Below, one piece after another: positions 18,782-27,557 of a stretch of 64,000 nucleotides of DNA. The position numbers and the translations under genes are program-made. The notes beneath the pieces were generated by a model. It did not search any database. It saw nothing but the letters and a program-made list of their open reading frames with translations, and was not told the DNA's origin. Positions within the stretch are counted from its first letter, which is position 1. Every line of letters begins with the position of its first letter. Location: positions 1 to 64,000 of the forward strand of contig CAYFFV010000002.1 in NCBI GenBank assembly GCA_964342695.1, given 5' to 3'. The stretch is from CAYFFV01 sp964342695. Lineage in GTDB: Bacteria > Acidobacteriota > Vicinamibacteria > Vicinamibacterales > UBA8438.

Positions 18782-19657
18782 ATGCAATTGATACTCCGAA
18801 TTTCTTATCTTCCCGCAGCGCTCTTCATCTTCGTTACTCTATTTGCGTTATCCTCTCCAATCCTTGAATCAATCAAGAGACCACAAAAATCATTTGACCA
18901 TCTTTACCGAGCATACGGAACCCTTCTGAACGATTACGTTAGCAAAACAAAAGTTGACTACCAAAATCTCAAGCTACACCGGGTTCGACTTGACACAATT
19001 GTCGATACGTTTGGACAAGTGACGGAAGATCAAATTAGACATTGGTCACGTGAGAAACAGATAGCTTACTGGGTGAATGCTTACAACATCTTTACCCTCC
19101 AAGCCATCGTAAACAACTACCCCTTTAGGCGGACTTGGTTTAGTTGGCTGAGGCTGAGCCCCTATAACAGCATCAAACAAATATCCGGAGTGTGGACACG
19201 ACTAAAATGGCAAGCAGCGGGACGACAGATGACTCTCGATGAAATTGAACACCAAACACTCCGACTGAACTACGACGAACCACGTATCCATTTCGTGGTT
19301 AATTGCGCCGCGGTCAGTTGCCCACCTTTGCGCGCAGAACCCATAACAGGAACCCGCCTCAACGAACAACTTACAATAGCCGCACGTGATTTTCTAAAAA
19401 GCGAGAAAGGTTTAATGTTAAAAGCTTCCGAAATAAACATCTCTAAGATCTTTGATTGGTATGGAGACGATTTCATAGAAAATTACGCCAATCTTTCGAT
19501 CCTCGAGCGACCGATAAAAGAAAAAGCGATTCTTGGTGTCGTATCATCTTATGGACCACCTAAGGCTGCAAGAATCGCCACTTCGAAACAAGTAGAACTC
19601 AGGTTTCTCAGGTACGACTGGACTTTGAACGATGTGTCAAATGCCAGTTCTTATTAG
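18782..19657 (+). CDS. DUF547-family protein with N-terminal membrane anchor or signal
   Basis: 291 residues. A hydrophobic N-terminus (about 8-26) suggests export or anchoring. The remainder fits DUF547: the SREKQIAYWVNAYNIFTLQAIV segment, VNCAAVSCPPLRAEPI, and a late YDWTLN. The conserved Cys/His set resembles a papain-like or transglutaminase-like fold, but the function is unknown. In other genomes DUF547 genes often lie beside TIGR04283-type glycosyltransferases and arsenic methyltransferases, which matches the genes that face it here. Its TAG stop (19655-19657) directly abuts the stop of the convergent fusion gene with no spacer. Confidence 0.8.
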   Translation: MQLILRISYLPAALFIFVTLFALSSPILESIKRPQKSFDHLYRAYGTLLNDYVSKTKVDYQNLKLHRVRLDTIVDTFGQVTEDQIRHWSREKQIAYWVNAYNIFTLQAIVNNYPFRRTWFSWLRLSPYNSIKQISGVWTRLKWQAAGRQMTLDEIEHQTLRLNYDEPRIHFVVNCAAVSCPPLRAEPITGTRLNEQLTIAARDFLKSEKGLMLKASEINISKIFDWYGDDFIENYANLSILERPIKEKAILGVVSSYGPPKAARIATSKQVELRFLRYDWTLNDVSNASSY

Positions 19658-22180
19658 CTAACAACAACCTGGCTCACAGGCATTATCATCCTCTTGGTCA
19701 AACCCTACGGCAGTGGGTTTATTTGAAATAACGAATGAACCAGCATATGGCTTTTGGGAAAGCTTAGCGGCTGTGTCCGTACATATCTCCACAGGAATAC
19801 CACGCGGAAACAAATGTCCTTCTTCGTCAACAACAGCTTTCTGTGGGCCACGATATACTGCGTACTGGCCAACAAATTTACACCCAGCTTTCTTTTCAAA
19901 TTTATATCCACGGACCGTCACTGAAAAAAACTGACAACCCTCAACAACCCGCCAAGGCGTCTTAGAAAGAATTGATACACCGTAAAATCCTGCACGTTCT
20001 AAAGCGCTTAGAAACGCCTGTTCAGTAAGAGCACCACTAATACACTCACCCCAGAGTTGTCCGTCCGCACGCATCTTCGGTGGCACATCGCGATCTGAAA
20101 CAATATCCGAAACCACAGCCCTTCCGTGGTCTTTCAAGATACGCCACACTTCTCGCAATACCCGTGGTTTGTCAGCAGAAAGATTAATCACACAATTTGA
20201 GGTAACAACATCAGCAACCGAATTTTCAAGAGGAATTTCCTCTAAGTACCCATGACGAAATTCGACGACATCGTACCCTAAAACTCCAGCAACTTGGCCT
20301 TGGCATGTACGCGCAACTGACAACATCTGTTCAGTCATATCAATTCCATAGACACGACCTGATCGCCCAACTTTCTTTGCCGCCACAAAACAATCGATAC
20401 CTGCGCCTGATCCCAAATCGACCATAACTTCTCCAGCCACCAAAACAGCTGCCGCCACGGGACTTCCACACCCATAAAAACGTTCAACCACCTCTTTAGG
20501 AATGTGCGCTAGGTCCTCCGGATCTGGAGTCACAGGGCAACAAAGTTCCATCTTTGGCTCCTCGGCGGCATCTCCATAAAAGTCTCGAACCGTCAGACGA
20601 GATTTCTCAAGAACTTCCTCAGATAAAACACATGCCGAATGTGTCGTCCTAACAATCGCCACATCATCGTGAAGAGTTTGTTCACCCATTGATCGAAAAA
20701 CTACTGGACGATCAAAACCAGACTTTTGCTGCACCGTCTGACGCCCTTCCTCCGCCATATCCTCAAGTGCATCTTTCGCCAATCCCTGGTACAAATCACA
20801 ATAGGGATCATGACTTAGAAAGCGCCCACCACCACTTTCCGTAGTTTCAGTCGATGAAGCCCAGTACCCATGCTCCACATCCCCACCCCCACACAAAAAC
20901 CTGATGGAACATGAACGACATTGAGTCTTTTTTTCTACAGTTGCTTCTCGTAATTCCCCACAGATCTCACTCTGTTTCCAAATTTCACTTAACGTTTGTT
21001 CCGCCAAATCCCCACACTGCAATTCAGAAACACCTGCGAGGGATGGAGATGGGTAGATGCAACCGTCTGTATATAGGCACAGGCTATTCCAACCGGCACC
21101 GGCAAGATCATTCTTTACTCCTGGAGAACCGTCGAGACGAAGACGAAATTCTTGAATGTTATCAATACCCACATTCAGTTCAAGAGCACACTGGCGAGCT
21201 TTTCGAACCGCGCTTAATATCTCTTCAGGATGGGGCACAGCATCGGACAAACCGTTAAGTAGTCGCCCGCGTCTATGTGGCCACAGAAGGTGAACATTAC
21301 TCACACCAAGCGTTGCCGCAAGACGGATTAAACCGTCAAGATCATTCAAGTTCTGCTTAAGGATTGTCGTAGTGAGTGTCGGACGCAAACCAACCTCTAC
21401 AGCAGCTTGAATGCCATTACACACCGCACGGAAACTGCCCCGACCTCGAATGGGATCATTTATCTCTGGATTCGAACCATCGAGACTCACCTGGATACGA
21501 AAGTCTGAAGGAATTGTAAGTTGCTCTTTACTTGCAGGAAACGGCGTTACGAATTCTGCCAGCTCAGACAGCAGATTCCCTTTTAGCAATGTACCATTTG
21601 TCAGTAACACCAACTCTAACTGATGAACCTTTAACACATGTTGAACAAGTTCCAAAACATCTGGACGCGCTAGTGGTTCTCCGCCGGTGAAAAAAATACG
21701 TTTCGCACCTAAAGCAGCTGCCTGGTCAATGGCGCCAAGAATACGACCGGTCTCTAAACCTTGGCTACGATCAGGACCCGATGACACCAGACAGTGCTGG
21801 CAGGAGAGATTACAAAAGTCATTTACCTGTATCCATAACTCAGATAATTGTTCAAGTCGTAAATAGGCCTCTCGTCCTAAATAAGGTGCGGGCGAAGCCC
21901 CATCAGTAGAAAGAAAACCAGCTCGTAACGCGTCATGACAAAACGTTTCAGCCTGAAGCCACGCCTCTGCCAACCCAACATCGAAATGGGAAGCATAATC
22001 TCTCACAATAGCAGCAAACGGTGTCCTCCCATCGCATTGACCCAGCAGATACAATCCCCTCTTTTCACTGGCAATCCAGTGTGGCTTCGCAGGATCTAAA
22101 AGAACCAAGTTGCGTCCAGCCGATAGAACGGAAAATTCCGGGGCCCGAAGTCGAGTGCTATCTTCAAGGAAAGTGGACAT
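19658..22180 (-). CDS. PqqD-like / radical SAM / SPASM / ArsM-like methyltransferase fusion protein
   Basis: A single 840-residue chain with three modules. (1) About 12-92 resembles the PqqD peptide-recognition fold. (2) About 112-465 is a radical SAM domain with CNLSCQHC (Cys123/127/130) and FFTGGEPLARP, then a SPASM-type Cys set (C368, C374, C389, C421, C424, C430, C461). (3) About 525-760 is a class I methyltransferase of the arsenite methyltransferase type: DLGSGAGID (588-596) plus the three cysteines placed as in ArsM, in YGCG (571), SNCVINL (663) and GECISGAL (713), and an extra CC at 547-548. An ~80-residue tail ends in CEPGCC. ArsM homologues methylate As(III) bound by such cysteines. 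The substrate here is unproven; arsenic or selenium chemistry is the best inference. It is the last gene of a minus-strand operon. Confidence 0.82.
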   Translation of the reverse strand: MSTFLEDSTRLRAPEFSVLSAGRNLVLLDPAKPHWIASEKRGLYLLGQCDGRTPFAAIVRDYASHFDVGLAEAWLQAETFCHDALRAGFLSTDGASPAPYLGREAYLRLEQLSELWIQVNDFCNLSCQHCLVSSGPDRSQGLETGRILGAIDQAAALGAKRIFFTGGEPLARPDVLELVQHVLKVHQLELVLLTNGTLLKGNLLSELAEFVTPFPASKEQLTIPSDFRIQVSLDGSNPEINDPIRGRGSFRAVCNGIQAAVEVGLRPTLTTTILKQNLNDLDGLIRLAATLGVSNVHLLWPHRRGRLLNGLSDAVPHPEEILSAVRKARQCALELNVGIDNIQEFRLRLDGSPGVKNDLAGAGWNSLCLYTDGCIYPSPSLAGVSELQCGDLAEQTLSEIWKQSEICGELREATVEKKTQCRSCSIRFLCGGGDVEHGYWASSTETTESGGGRFLSHDPYCDLYQGLAKDALEDMAEEGRQTVQQKSGFDRPVVFRSMGEQTLHDDVAIVRTTHSACVLSEEVLEKSRLTVRDFYGDAAEEPKMELCCPVTPDPEDLAHIPKEVVERFYGCGSPVAAAVLVAGEVMVDLGSGAGIDCFVAAKKVGRSGRVYGIDMTEQMLSVARTCQGQVAGVLGYDVVEFRHGYLEEIPLENSVADVVTSNCVINLSADKPRVLREVWRILKDHGRAVVSDIVSDRDVPPKMRADGQLWGECISGALTEQAFLSALERAGFYGVSILSKTPWRVVEGCQFFSVTVRGYKFEKKAGCKFVGQYAVYRGPQKAVVDEEGHLFPRGIPVEICTDTAAKLSQKPYAGSFVISNKPTAVGFDQEDDNACEPGCC

Positions 22181-22258
22181 CTTAGGTCTGAACCTCGCAG
22201 AAACTCATCAAAATAAAAATACTTAGTGTTATGTAAATTGTGTCACGGGTCTGAAGTT

Positions 22259-23551
22259 TTATTTTATTTTTTTTTTTGACCAGAAAACAAACAAAGCAAC
22301 AGTCGCCAGTAAACCATACTCTAATGGCTCAACCCATGTAGGGAGTATCCATCCAAGCCCGCTGGCCTCAGAAGACCACACCACGTACGTCAACAAGATC
22401 CCACAACTCCAGCACAGCAAAGGCCATGTGTAACGCGAAATCAAGAATGGTGTCAACCAAACCAGATACCATGGGTAAACAGTAGGCATAAACAATAGGG
22501 TCGTCGCCATGGGCCACGCCCAAGCTTCGGGTGAATCACTAGAGGACCATCTACGTGCGACGATCGCAACTATCAGGCCACTACCAACAGCCACTGTTAC
22601 AGCTGGGACGATTCCAAGAAGGTATTCTATCCATGCAAAAAAAGGACCGTTGAATCGCCACTGCGCTGCGTACACCGCTAATGAACCTGAAGGAAAATTC
22701 AGTAAACGGTCTGTAAACGGAAGATAAAGCACTACTACTAGACCACACGCAACCAGAGCGTCACGCATTAAAACACGACGCCACAGCAAAGGAACCAAGA
22801 CTAAAGAGAGGAATTTCGTACTAAAAGCAAGGGCTAACGCCACTGATGAGATTAGTGTGCGTCGCTGGTGGAGAGCATGTGCGGCGATGACAACAAATAA
22901 AGTCCCAATGATATCTATATGTCCGCCTCCCGCACCCTCGATCGTCACTAAGGGATGAAACAAGTAAAGAAGCACCCAATTCGGATTTCTCCCTGTTGAC
23001 AACAGCCAGCGCCACAAAACCAAAGCGACTAGCAAATCACACAGAACCACCGCAGCAACCATGGCAAAAACCGATTCATCTAATTTGGTTACGGCACGAA
23101 AGAATAATTGCGCACCAGGAGGATAAACCGTCGGCAAAACCGCACTAGCAGGCGCTATTTTTTGCGACAACTCGTCATGTAGATGCTCATAACTTGAAGA
23201 ATCTGGAGTGACCTCATATGGGTTAAGACCTTGTTGCTGAACTCGCCCATCCCAAATATACCTATATACGTCATCGGAAGCGACCGGAGCGCCCGTTATA
23301 ACTACGACACGCCATGCGATGGCCAATAACACACAAACAGCAAAGGATGCGCCCCCTCGATTCTTCCATCGCCCTATAAGACATACAGCCACAAGGTATA
23401 CGCCAACATTGACCATGAGAAGCTGTACAAATAAATCTGCCTCCACACGGGCGTCCATTCTTGACAGTTTCAAAAAAAGAAAACCCTGTAAAGTAGCACA
23501 CAAAACTATTGAATTTCCGATCACGGATTGCCAATGCTGTCGTCTAGACAT
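22259..23551 (-). CDS. GT87-like polyprenyl-phosphate-dependent membrane glycosyltransferase
   Basis: 430 residues from the ATG at 23551, which overlaps the preceding gene's stop by 8 nt; starting further upstream would prolong the overlap with a non-hydrophobic stretch. The protein is almost wholly hydrophobic with roughly ten membrane segments. SDDVYRYIWDGRVQQQGLNPY near the N-terminus is the conserved acidic loop of the GT87/DUF2029 mannosyltransferase-type family, whose members use polyprenyl-phosphate sugars on the outer face of the membrane. The upstream neighbour's second domain resembles a polyprenyl-phosphate sugar synthase, so the two may supply donor and transfer step. The acceptor is unknown. 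Confidence 0.8.
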   Translation of the reverse strand: MSRRQHWQSVIGNSIVLCATLQGFLFLKLSRMDARVEADLFVQLLMVNVGVYLVAVCLIGRWKNRGGASFAVCVLLAIAWRVVVITGAPVASDDVYRYIWDGRVQQQGLNPYEVTPDSSSYEHLHDELSQKIAPASAVLPTVYPPGAQLFFRAVTKLDESVFAMVAAVVLCDLLVALVLWRWLLSTGRNPNWVLLYLFHPLVTIEGAGGGHIDIIGTLFVVIAAHALHQRRTLISSVALALAFSTKFLSLVLVPLLWRRVLMRDALVACGLVVVLYLPFTDRLLNFPSGSLAVYAAQWRFNGPFFAWIEYLLGIVPAVTVAVGSGLIVAIVARRWSSSDSPEAWAWPMATTLLFMPTVYPWYLVWLTPFLISRYTWPLLCWSCGILLTYVVWSSEASGLGWILPTWVEPLEYGLLATVALFVFWSKKKIK

Positions 23552-25010
23552 TTTTTCTACGGCCGAAACGAGTAAACCAAAGAAACCAAATCGTAAATAA
23601 CATCCGCGTTCCAGCCCGAACGGTCCCAAGGACTGTTCCAGAAATTTTTGATTTCCCAATACGTGGACGCTGCCTTATCGGAACCTCAAGTATGGCAAGT
23701 TTCTCCTCTACAGCCTTAACCTGCATTTCGATCGTCCATCCATAAGTAGTTGAAGATAGGTCAATTAAATCAAGGCTCTGTCGTCGGATCGCACGAAACG
23801 GCCCAAGATCCGAAAAACGTGTTCGCCACAAAAAATTAATAGCGCTCACACATAATCTAGTTCCTAGACTTGCCACTAGGGGACGCTTCTCTCCCCCACG
23901 AGCACCCATGACAAAATCAGCGGTGCCCTTAAGAATAGGATCAAGAAGTTCCTCCATGTCTCCAGGATAGTCACTGCAATCTCCATCTAAAAACACAATA
24001 ATGTCCGCATCGTCTATTTCCTGAAGACCAGCTGCACACGCTCGACCATACCCTTTTCGAGGTTCACTGATAACTTTCGCACCAAGTGATCGAGCGACAC
24101 TTTCGGTCGCATCACTTGACCCATTATCGACAACTATTACTGTATCGATAACGGCTGGAATCTCTGACAAAACTCTCCCAATTCCTTCCTCCTCATCGAG
24201 AGCAGGAATAATCACCGCGATCTTAGTCTTCTCATTAGAAGCCACATCACGACCTCTTTCTTGAGATTCTTTGTTGCCAATCGGATCGCTTTGTTTATGT
24301 GAACTGTAGTAATAGCGAGCAAGACGATCAGGAGATACCCCAAGGAAATAAAATAACAAGAGAAACAAATTGGCCGTCGTCCGGCAAATCCAACCGTCAT
24401 GTTCCCAGCGACGAGCCGACACCTGGATAGTAGAGTCCATAATAAGAACAGCAGCTTCTTTTTGAAGGCGTCTCGCCAATTCGACGTCTTCCATCAAAGC
24501 GACGGGTAAAAACCCTCCAATTTTTTCAAAGATTGTGCGACGCACAAATAAACCCTGGTCACCATAGGGAAGCCCGAACCACCGAACCCTCCACGACACT
24601 CCAAACTCCACAACACGGGCCCTCCAATCTAAAGAAGCCATTTGAAACGTCAAAGATCCCCACACTTTTTTACTGTCGCGATTTATCAATTTGAATTCGT
24701 CAAACCATCCATCAGACGGATAGGTATCAGCATGAAGAAAGAGAAGCCACTTACCGAGAGCCTGTTGAGCCCCTACATTCATTTGGAGCCCTCGATTAGG
24801 CGCACTAGAAATCCATTTCACATCAGAAAACTTTCTTTTGAGGGCTTGAACAGATAGATCAGTCTCGTCACCATTGGAAACAATGACTTCATATTGAGCG
24901 CTCTCAAATCCAGAGTCACGATGCTGCTTGTCTAGTACGCTAAGGAGACGTTCAAGCTTGACAGAATCCCGTAACACTGGAATAACAATTGAGACTAAGG
25001 GCTCTGTCAT
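23544..25010 (-). CDS. Fusion of two GT2 glycosyltransferases (TIGR04283-like + polyprenyl-P-sugar synthase-like)
   Basis: 488 residues with two GT-A domains. Residues about 1-240 (VSIVIPVLRD, SAPNRGLQMNVGAQ, LLFLHADTYP, LPYGDQGLFVRR, GGFLPVALMEDVELARRL) match the family first described as rSAM/selenodomain-associated transferase 2 and now usually named arsenosugar biosynthesis glycosyltransferase. Residues about 250-488 (VIIPALDEEEGIG, VVDNGSSDAT, FLDGDCSDYP, a basic C-terminus) match the dolichyl/undecaprenyl-phosphate glucose or mannose synthase type. The domains are normally separate proteins. The start overlaps the esterase gene by 4 nt. Sugar donor and acceptor are unknown. Confidence 0.85.
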   Translation of the reverse strand: MTEPLVSIVIPVLRDSVKLERLLSVLDKQHRDSGFESAQYEVIVSNGDETDLSVQALKRKFSDVKWISSAPNRGLQMNVGAQQALGKWLLFLHADTYPSDGWFDEFKLINRDSKKVWGSLTFQMASLDWRARVVEFGVSWRVRWFGLPYGDQGLFVRRTIFEKIGGFLPVALMEDVELARRLQKEAAVLIMDSTIQVSARRWEHDGWICRTTANLFLLLFYFLGVSPDRLARYYYSSHKQSDPIGNKESQERGRDVASNEKTKIAVIIPALDEEEGIGRVLSEIPAVIDTVIVVDNGSSDATESVARSLGAKVISEPRKGYGRACAAGLQEIDDADIIVFLDGDCSDYPGDMEELLDPILKGTADFVMGARGGEKRPLVASLGTRLCVSAINFLWRTRFSDLGPFRAIRRQSLDLIDLSSTTYGWTIEMQVKAVEEKLAILEVPIRQRPRIGKSKISGTVLGTVRAGTRMLFTIWFLWFTRFGRRKNV

Positions 25011-25684
25011 GGAGTGTCATCGAGATCGAGAAATGAAGCTATCTCTGTCCAAATACGATCAAAACTTTTTCCCAATTGATGGTCATCATCGACCATAACA
25101 AGATTGACATGGGGCCGGGTAGCAACAAATTCTTTTACGACCATCGGGTTGACGACGTCGTCGTAGCGTCCCTGAATTACCAGTATTGGCAACTGAACGC
25201 GACTACTCTCTGAATCATAGCGCCCCGCATCTGAATAAAACTCGTAATGAATGCGCCGAGGTTCTCCAAGAGCATAGTGCATCATTTCCACCCAACCGTT
25301 CCGTCTCCATTGTTCAAGACCTTTTTCACCAAGTTCTTGAACTCCGGCCCGGCCAAAATCAAGCGCCGGGGCCAAAAACACTAGCTTTGCAATTGGATGA
25401 GCGACCGATTCTGACGCCATCAATCGATCCGCTAAATGCAACGCAACAAATGCCCCCAGACTTGAACCGATGAGGACAACAGGTGCCTGAGGAAGAAGTT
25501 TAATATGTTTAACAACCTGATCAATCATCCGAGTTGTTGTCAGAGTGGAAAAATCAGGCCCATTAAGATCAGGGCGATGGAGCAGCATTCCATGTTGGGC
25601 TAAACGGCCCGCTAGAAACTGTGCCTTCCCGGAAGCCGGAGAGGAAGCAAACCCGTGTAAATACACTGCGTGACACCGTGGCAT
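25007..25684 (-). CDS. YqiA-like alpha/beta-hydrolase esterase
   Basis: 225 residues of the YqiA/YcfP-like alpha/beta-hydrolase group, which act as small carboxylesterases. It begins with YLHGFASSPASGKAQFL (oxyanion-loop HG), has the nucleophile elbow GSSLG (Ser75), a late acidic residue in QGRYDDVVN and the catalytic-His region DDDHQLGKSF. No signal peptide, so cytoplasmic. First gene of the operon that ends with the ArsM fusion; 4-nt overlap with the glycosyltransferase fusion. It could release an acyl group from a lipid intermediate, but that is a guess from context. Confidence 0.85.
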   Translation of the reverse strand: MPRCHAVYLHGFASSPASGKAQFLAGRLAQHGMLLHRPDLNGPDFSTLTTTRMIDQVVKHIKLLPQAPVVLIGSSLGAFVALHLADRLMASESVAHPIAKLVFLAPALDFGRAGVQELGEKGLEQWRRNGWVEMMHYALGEPRRIHYEFYSDAGRYDSESSRVQLPILVIQGRYDDVVNPMVVKEFVATRPHVNLVMVDDDHQLGKSFDRIWTEIASFLDLDDTP

Positions 25685-25847
25685 TTTTCTATAGCTTTCC
25701 GTTCATAGCCAAAATTAACAACAGATTAAAAGAACTGCGAAAACAGCATGTATGCACCGCATCGAATAGCGCTTCTAACTTTGTGGAGGACTGACCATCA
25801 CAACTTCCTGATTCGAGATTATAGATCGTGCATATAATTGCCACACG

Positions 25848-26237
25848 ATGTGCAAATGGTGCCAAGAACCACCACCGCAATTACTACTGGACGGCATTAT
25901 TCGGTTCAACCTAGGAGATTATTACGAACAACACGAAATACTTGAAGATCTATGGACCCATGAACGTCGTAACATACGACGTTTTTATCAAGGCATTCTT
26001 CAGATCGGCGTAGCAATGTTCCACATACAAAATGGCAACAAACACGGTGCTGTCTATATGCTTGAGCGTGGCTCGAACTATCTTCTTCCATTCACACCTC
26101 ACTGTCAGACCATCAATGTGACAGATCTTTTAGAACAAGCAGCCCGTGTCCTAGAATCAATAAAAGATGTTACTCCAGAAAAATTAGTGAACTTCGACTG
26201 GAATCTTGCACCTAGAATTAATAGGACACAAACCTAA
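25848..26237 (+). CDS. DUF309 family protein
   Basis: 129 residues. The core GIIRFNLGDYYEQHEILEDLW...FYQGILQIGVAMFHIQNGN...GAVYMLERG matches DUF309, a small all-helical family with a conserved HExxE-like segment (EQHEILE). The N-terminus carries a CxxC (Cys2, Cys5), which is extra to the core and could bind metal. No function is established for the family. It is divergent from the esterase-led operon with a 163-bp gap in which I see no clear sites. Confidence 0.85.
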   Translation: MCKWCQEPPPQLLLDGIIRFNLGDYYEQHEILEDLWTHERRNIRRFYQGILQIGVAMFHIQNGNKHGAVYMLERGSNYLLPFTPHCQTINVTDLLEQAARVLESIKDVTPEKLVNFDWNLAPRINRTQT

Positions 26238-26304
26238 CCAAAGAACAAGTAGAGTACTGCAGGAACCATAAACTAAGGCTTGATATACTAATTTTTAAGA
26301 AAAA

Positions 26305-26997
26305 ATGGCAAGCCCTTATTTCAGTGAGACCACGCTTCAATTTCTACGAGCTCTGAGAAAGAACAACAACAGGGAATGGTTTCGTGCGCGACGCGAGCAG
26401 TACGAAAAAGATGTAAAAAGACCAATGGTAACAGTCGTCGAACAGCTAGCCGTCGATCTTCAACAATTTGCACCAGAACTTGTAGCATCACCAAAGCGCT
26501 CTATTTATAGAGTGTACCGTGACACCAGGTTTTCCTCTGACAAGACGCCTTTAAAAGTGCACATCGCAAGCATTTTTCCACATCATGCACTCACAAAACA
26601 CGGGGGCGCAGGTTTATACCTGCACCTAGACCCTGATCAAGTATTGGTCGGTGGCGGAGTCTACGCACCTGGTTCTCAGCAACTGTTTCACATACGACAA
26701 CATATCGCAGATAACGAATTACAGTTTCGTTCAATTATTGAATCACGAAGTTTTACTCGTAATTTTGGATCCATTACTGGAGAACAATTAAAACGTGTTC
26801 CACGAGGATTCCCACAGGAACATTCAGCTGCAGAGCTTCTTAAATTAAAACAATTTCTTGCCAGCAGCCATTTTCCAGCAATTTTCGCCACCGGACCGCG
26901 CTTCTACAAATCGCTGTTACGATTATTTAAAACACTCACACCTTTCATCCGATTTCTGAATCAACCTCTCGCGGAGAACTCGAACATCAAATTTTAA
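26305..26997 (+). CDS. DUF2461 (TIGR02453) family protein
   Basis: 230 residues matching the TIGR02453/DUF2461 family: FLRALRKNNNREWFRARREQYE, IYRVYRDTRFSSDKTPLKVHIAS, and GLYLHLDPDQVLVGGGVY. The family is widespread, cytoplasmic and without known activity. It lies 67 nt after the DUF309 gene and 26 nt before the SRPBCC gene, so the three may form one transcript. Confidence 0.9.
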   Translation: MASPYFSETTLQFLRALRKNNNREWFRARREQYEKDVKRPMVTVVEQLAVDLQQFAPELVASPKRSIYRVYRDTRFSSDKTPLKVHIASIFPHHALTKHGGAGLYLHLDPDQVLVGGGVYAPGSQQLFHIRQHIADNELQFRSIIESRSFTRNFGSITGEQLKRVPRGFPQEHSAAELLKLKQFLASSHFPAIFATGPRFYKSLLRLFKTLTPFIRFLNQPLAENSNIKF

Positions 26998-27023
26998 AGA
27001 TGGAATAATTTCGGACACACTGT

Positions 27024-27536
27024 ATGAATTTTCAAACCGACCACGTAATTCAAATAAAAAAATCATCGCAACACTGGAGACTTTCTGCAACCCAGTGGGT
27101 TCCGATACCTCGCTCACAAGTATTTCCATTCTTTGCAAATGCAAAAAATCTTGAAAAGTTAACACCAGACTTTCTGAAGTTTAAAATTCGCCATATATCT
27201 GACAACAACATCCAAGTGAATACACTTATTGATTATTGGATCAATCTACATGGCCTTCCCATTCCATGGCGAACCAAAATCGATGAATGGCAGCCCCTCT
27301 CGCATTTTGTAGATGTTCAAATCAGGGGGCCTTTTCGTCTCTGGCATCATCGTCACGAATTTGAAGAAATGAAAAGCGGCACTCTTCTTAGTGATATCGT
27401 AACGTTCGATATCTATTGCAAGAGATATCAAAATACTCGACTTTTTCGTTGGATTAACCAGGATTTGTACAAAATCTTTCAGTACCGGCACACACAAATC
27501 AGTAAAATATTTTCCGAACAATATATGCCGGAGTAA
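27024..27536 (+). CDS. SRPBCC (START-like) ligand-binding protein
   Basis: 170 residues with the signature of the polyketide-cyclase/COQ10-like SRPBCC group: VPIPRSQVFPFFANAKNLEKLTPDFLKF at the N-terminal half and LPIPWRTKIDEW...FVDVQIRGPFRLWHHRHEFEE in the middle. Such proteins hold hydrophobic ligands in a deep pocket, and close relatives are often found next to or fused with nucleoside-sugar epimerases. No epimerase lies beside it here. It converges on dnaE2 with 21 nt between the stops. Confidence 0.85.
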   Translation: MNFQTDHVIQIKKSSQHWRLSATQWVPIPRSQVFPFFANAKNLEKLTPDFLKFKIRHISDNNIQVNTLIDYWINLHGLPIPWRTKIDEWQPLSHFVDVQIRGPFRLWHHRHEFEEMKSGTLLSDIVTFDIYCKRYQNTRLFRWINQDLYKIFQYRHTQISKIFSEQYMPE

Positions 27537-27557
27537 AGTGTCTCCATTGGTGAATGC

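Noticed and set aside
19655..19660. Abutting stop codons (TAG|CTA) as a bidirectional terminator.
   Set aside because: The two stop codons meet with no spacer, but there is no hairpin with T tract; noted only as tight packing.
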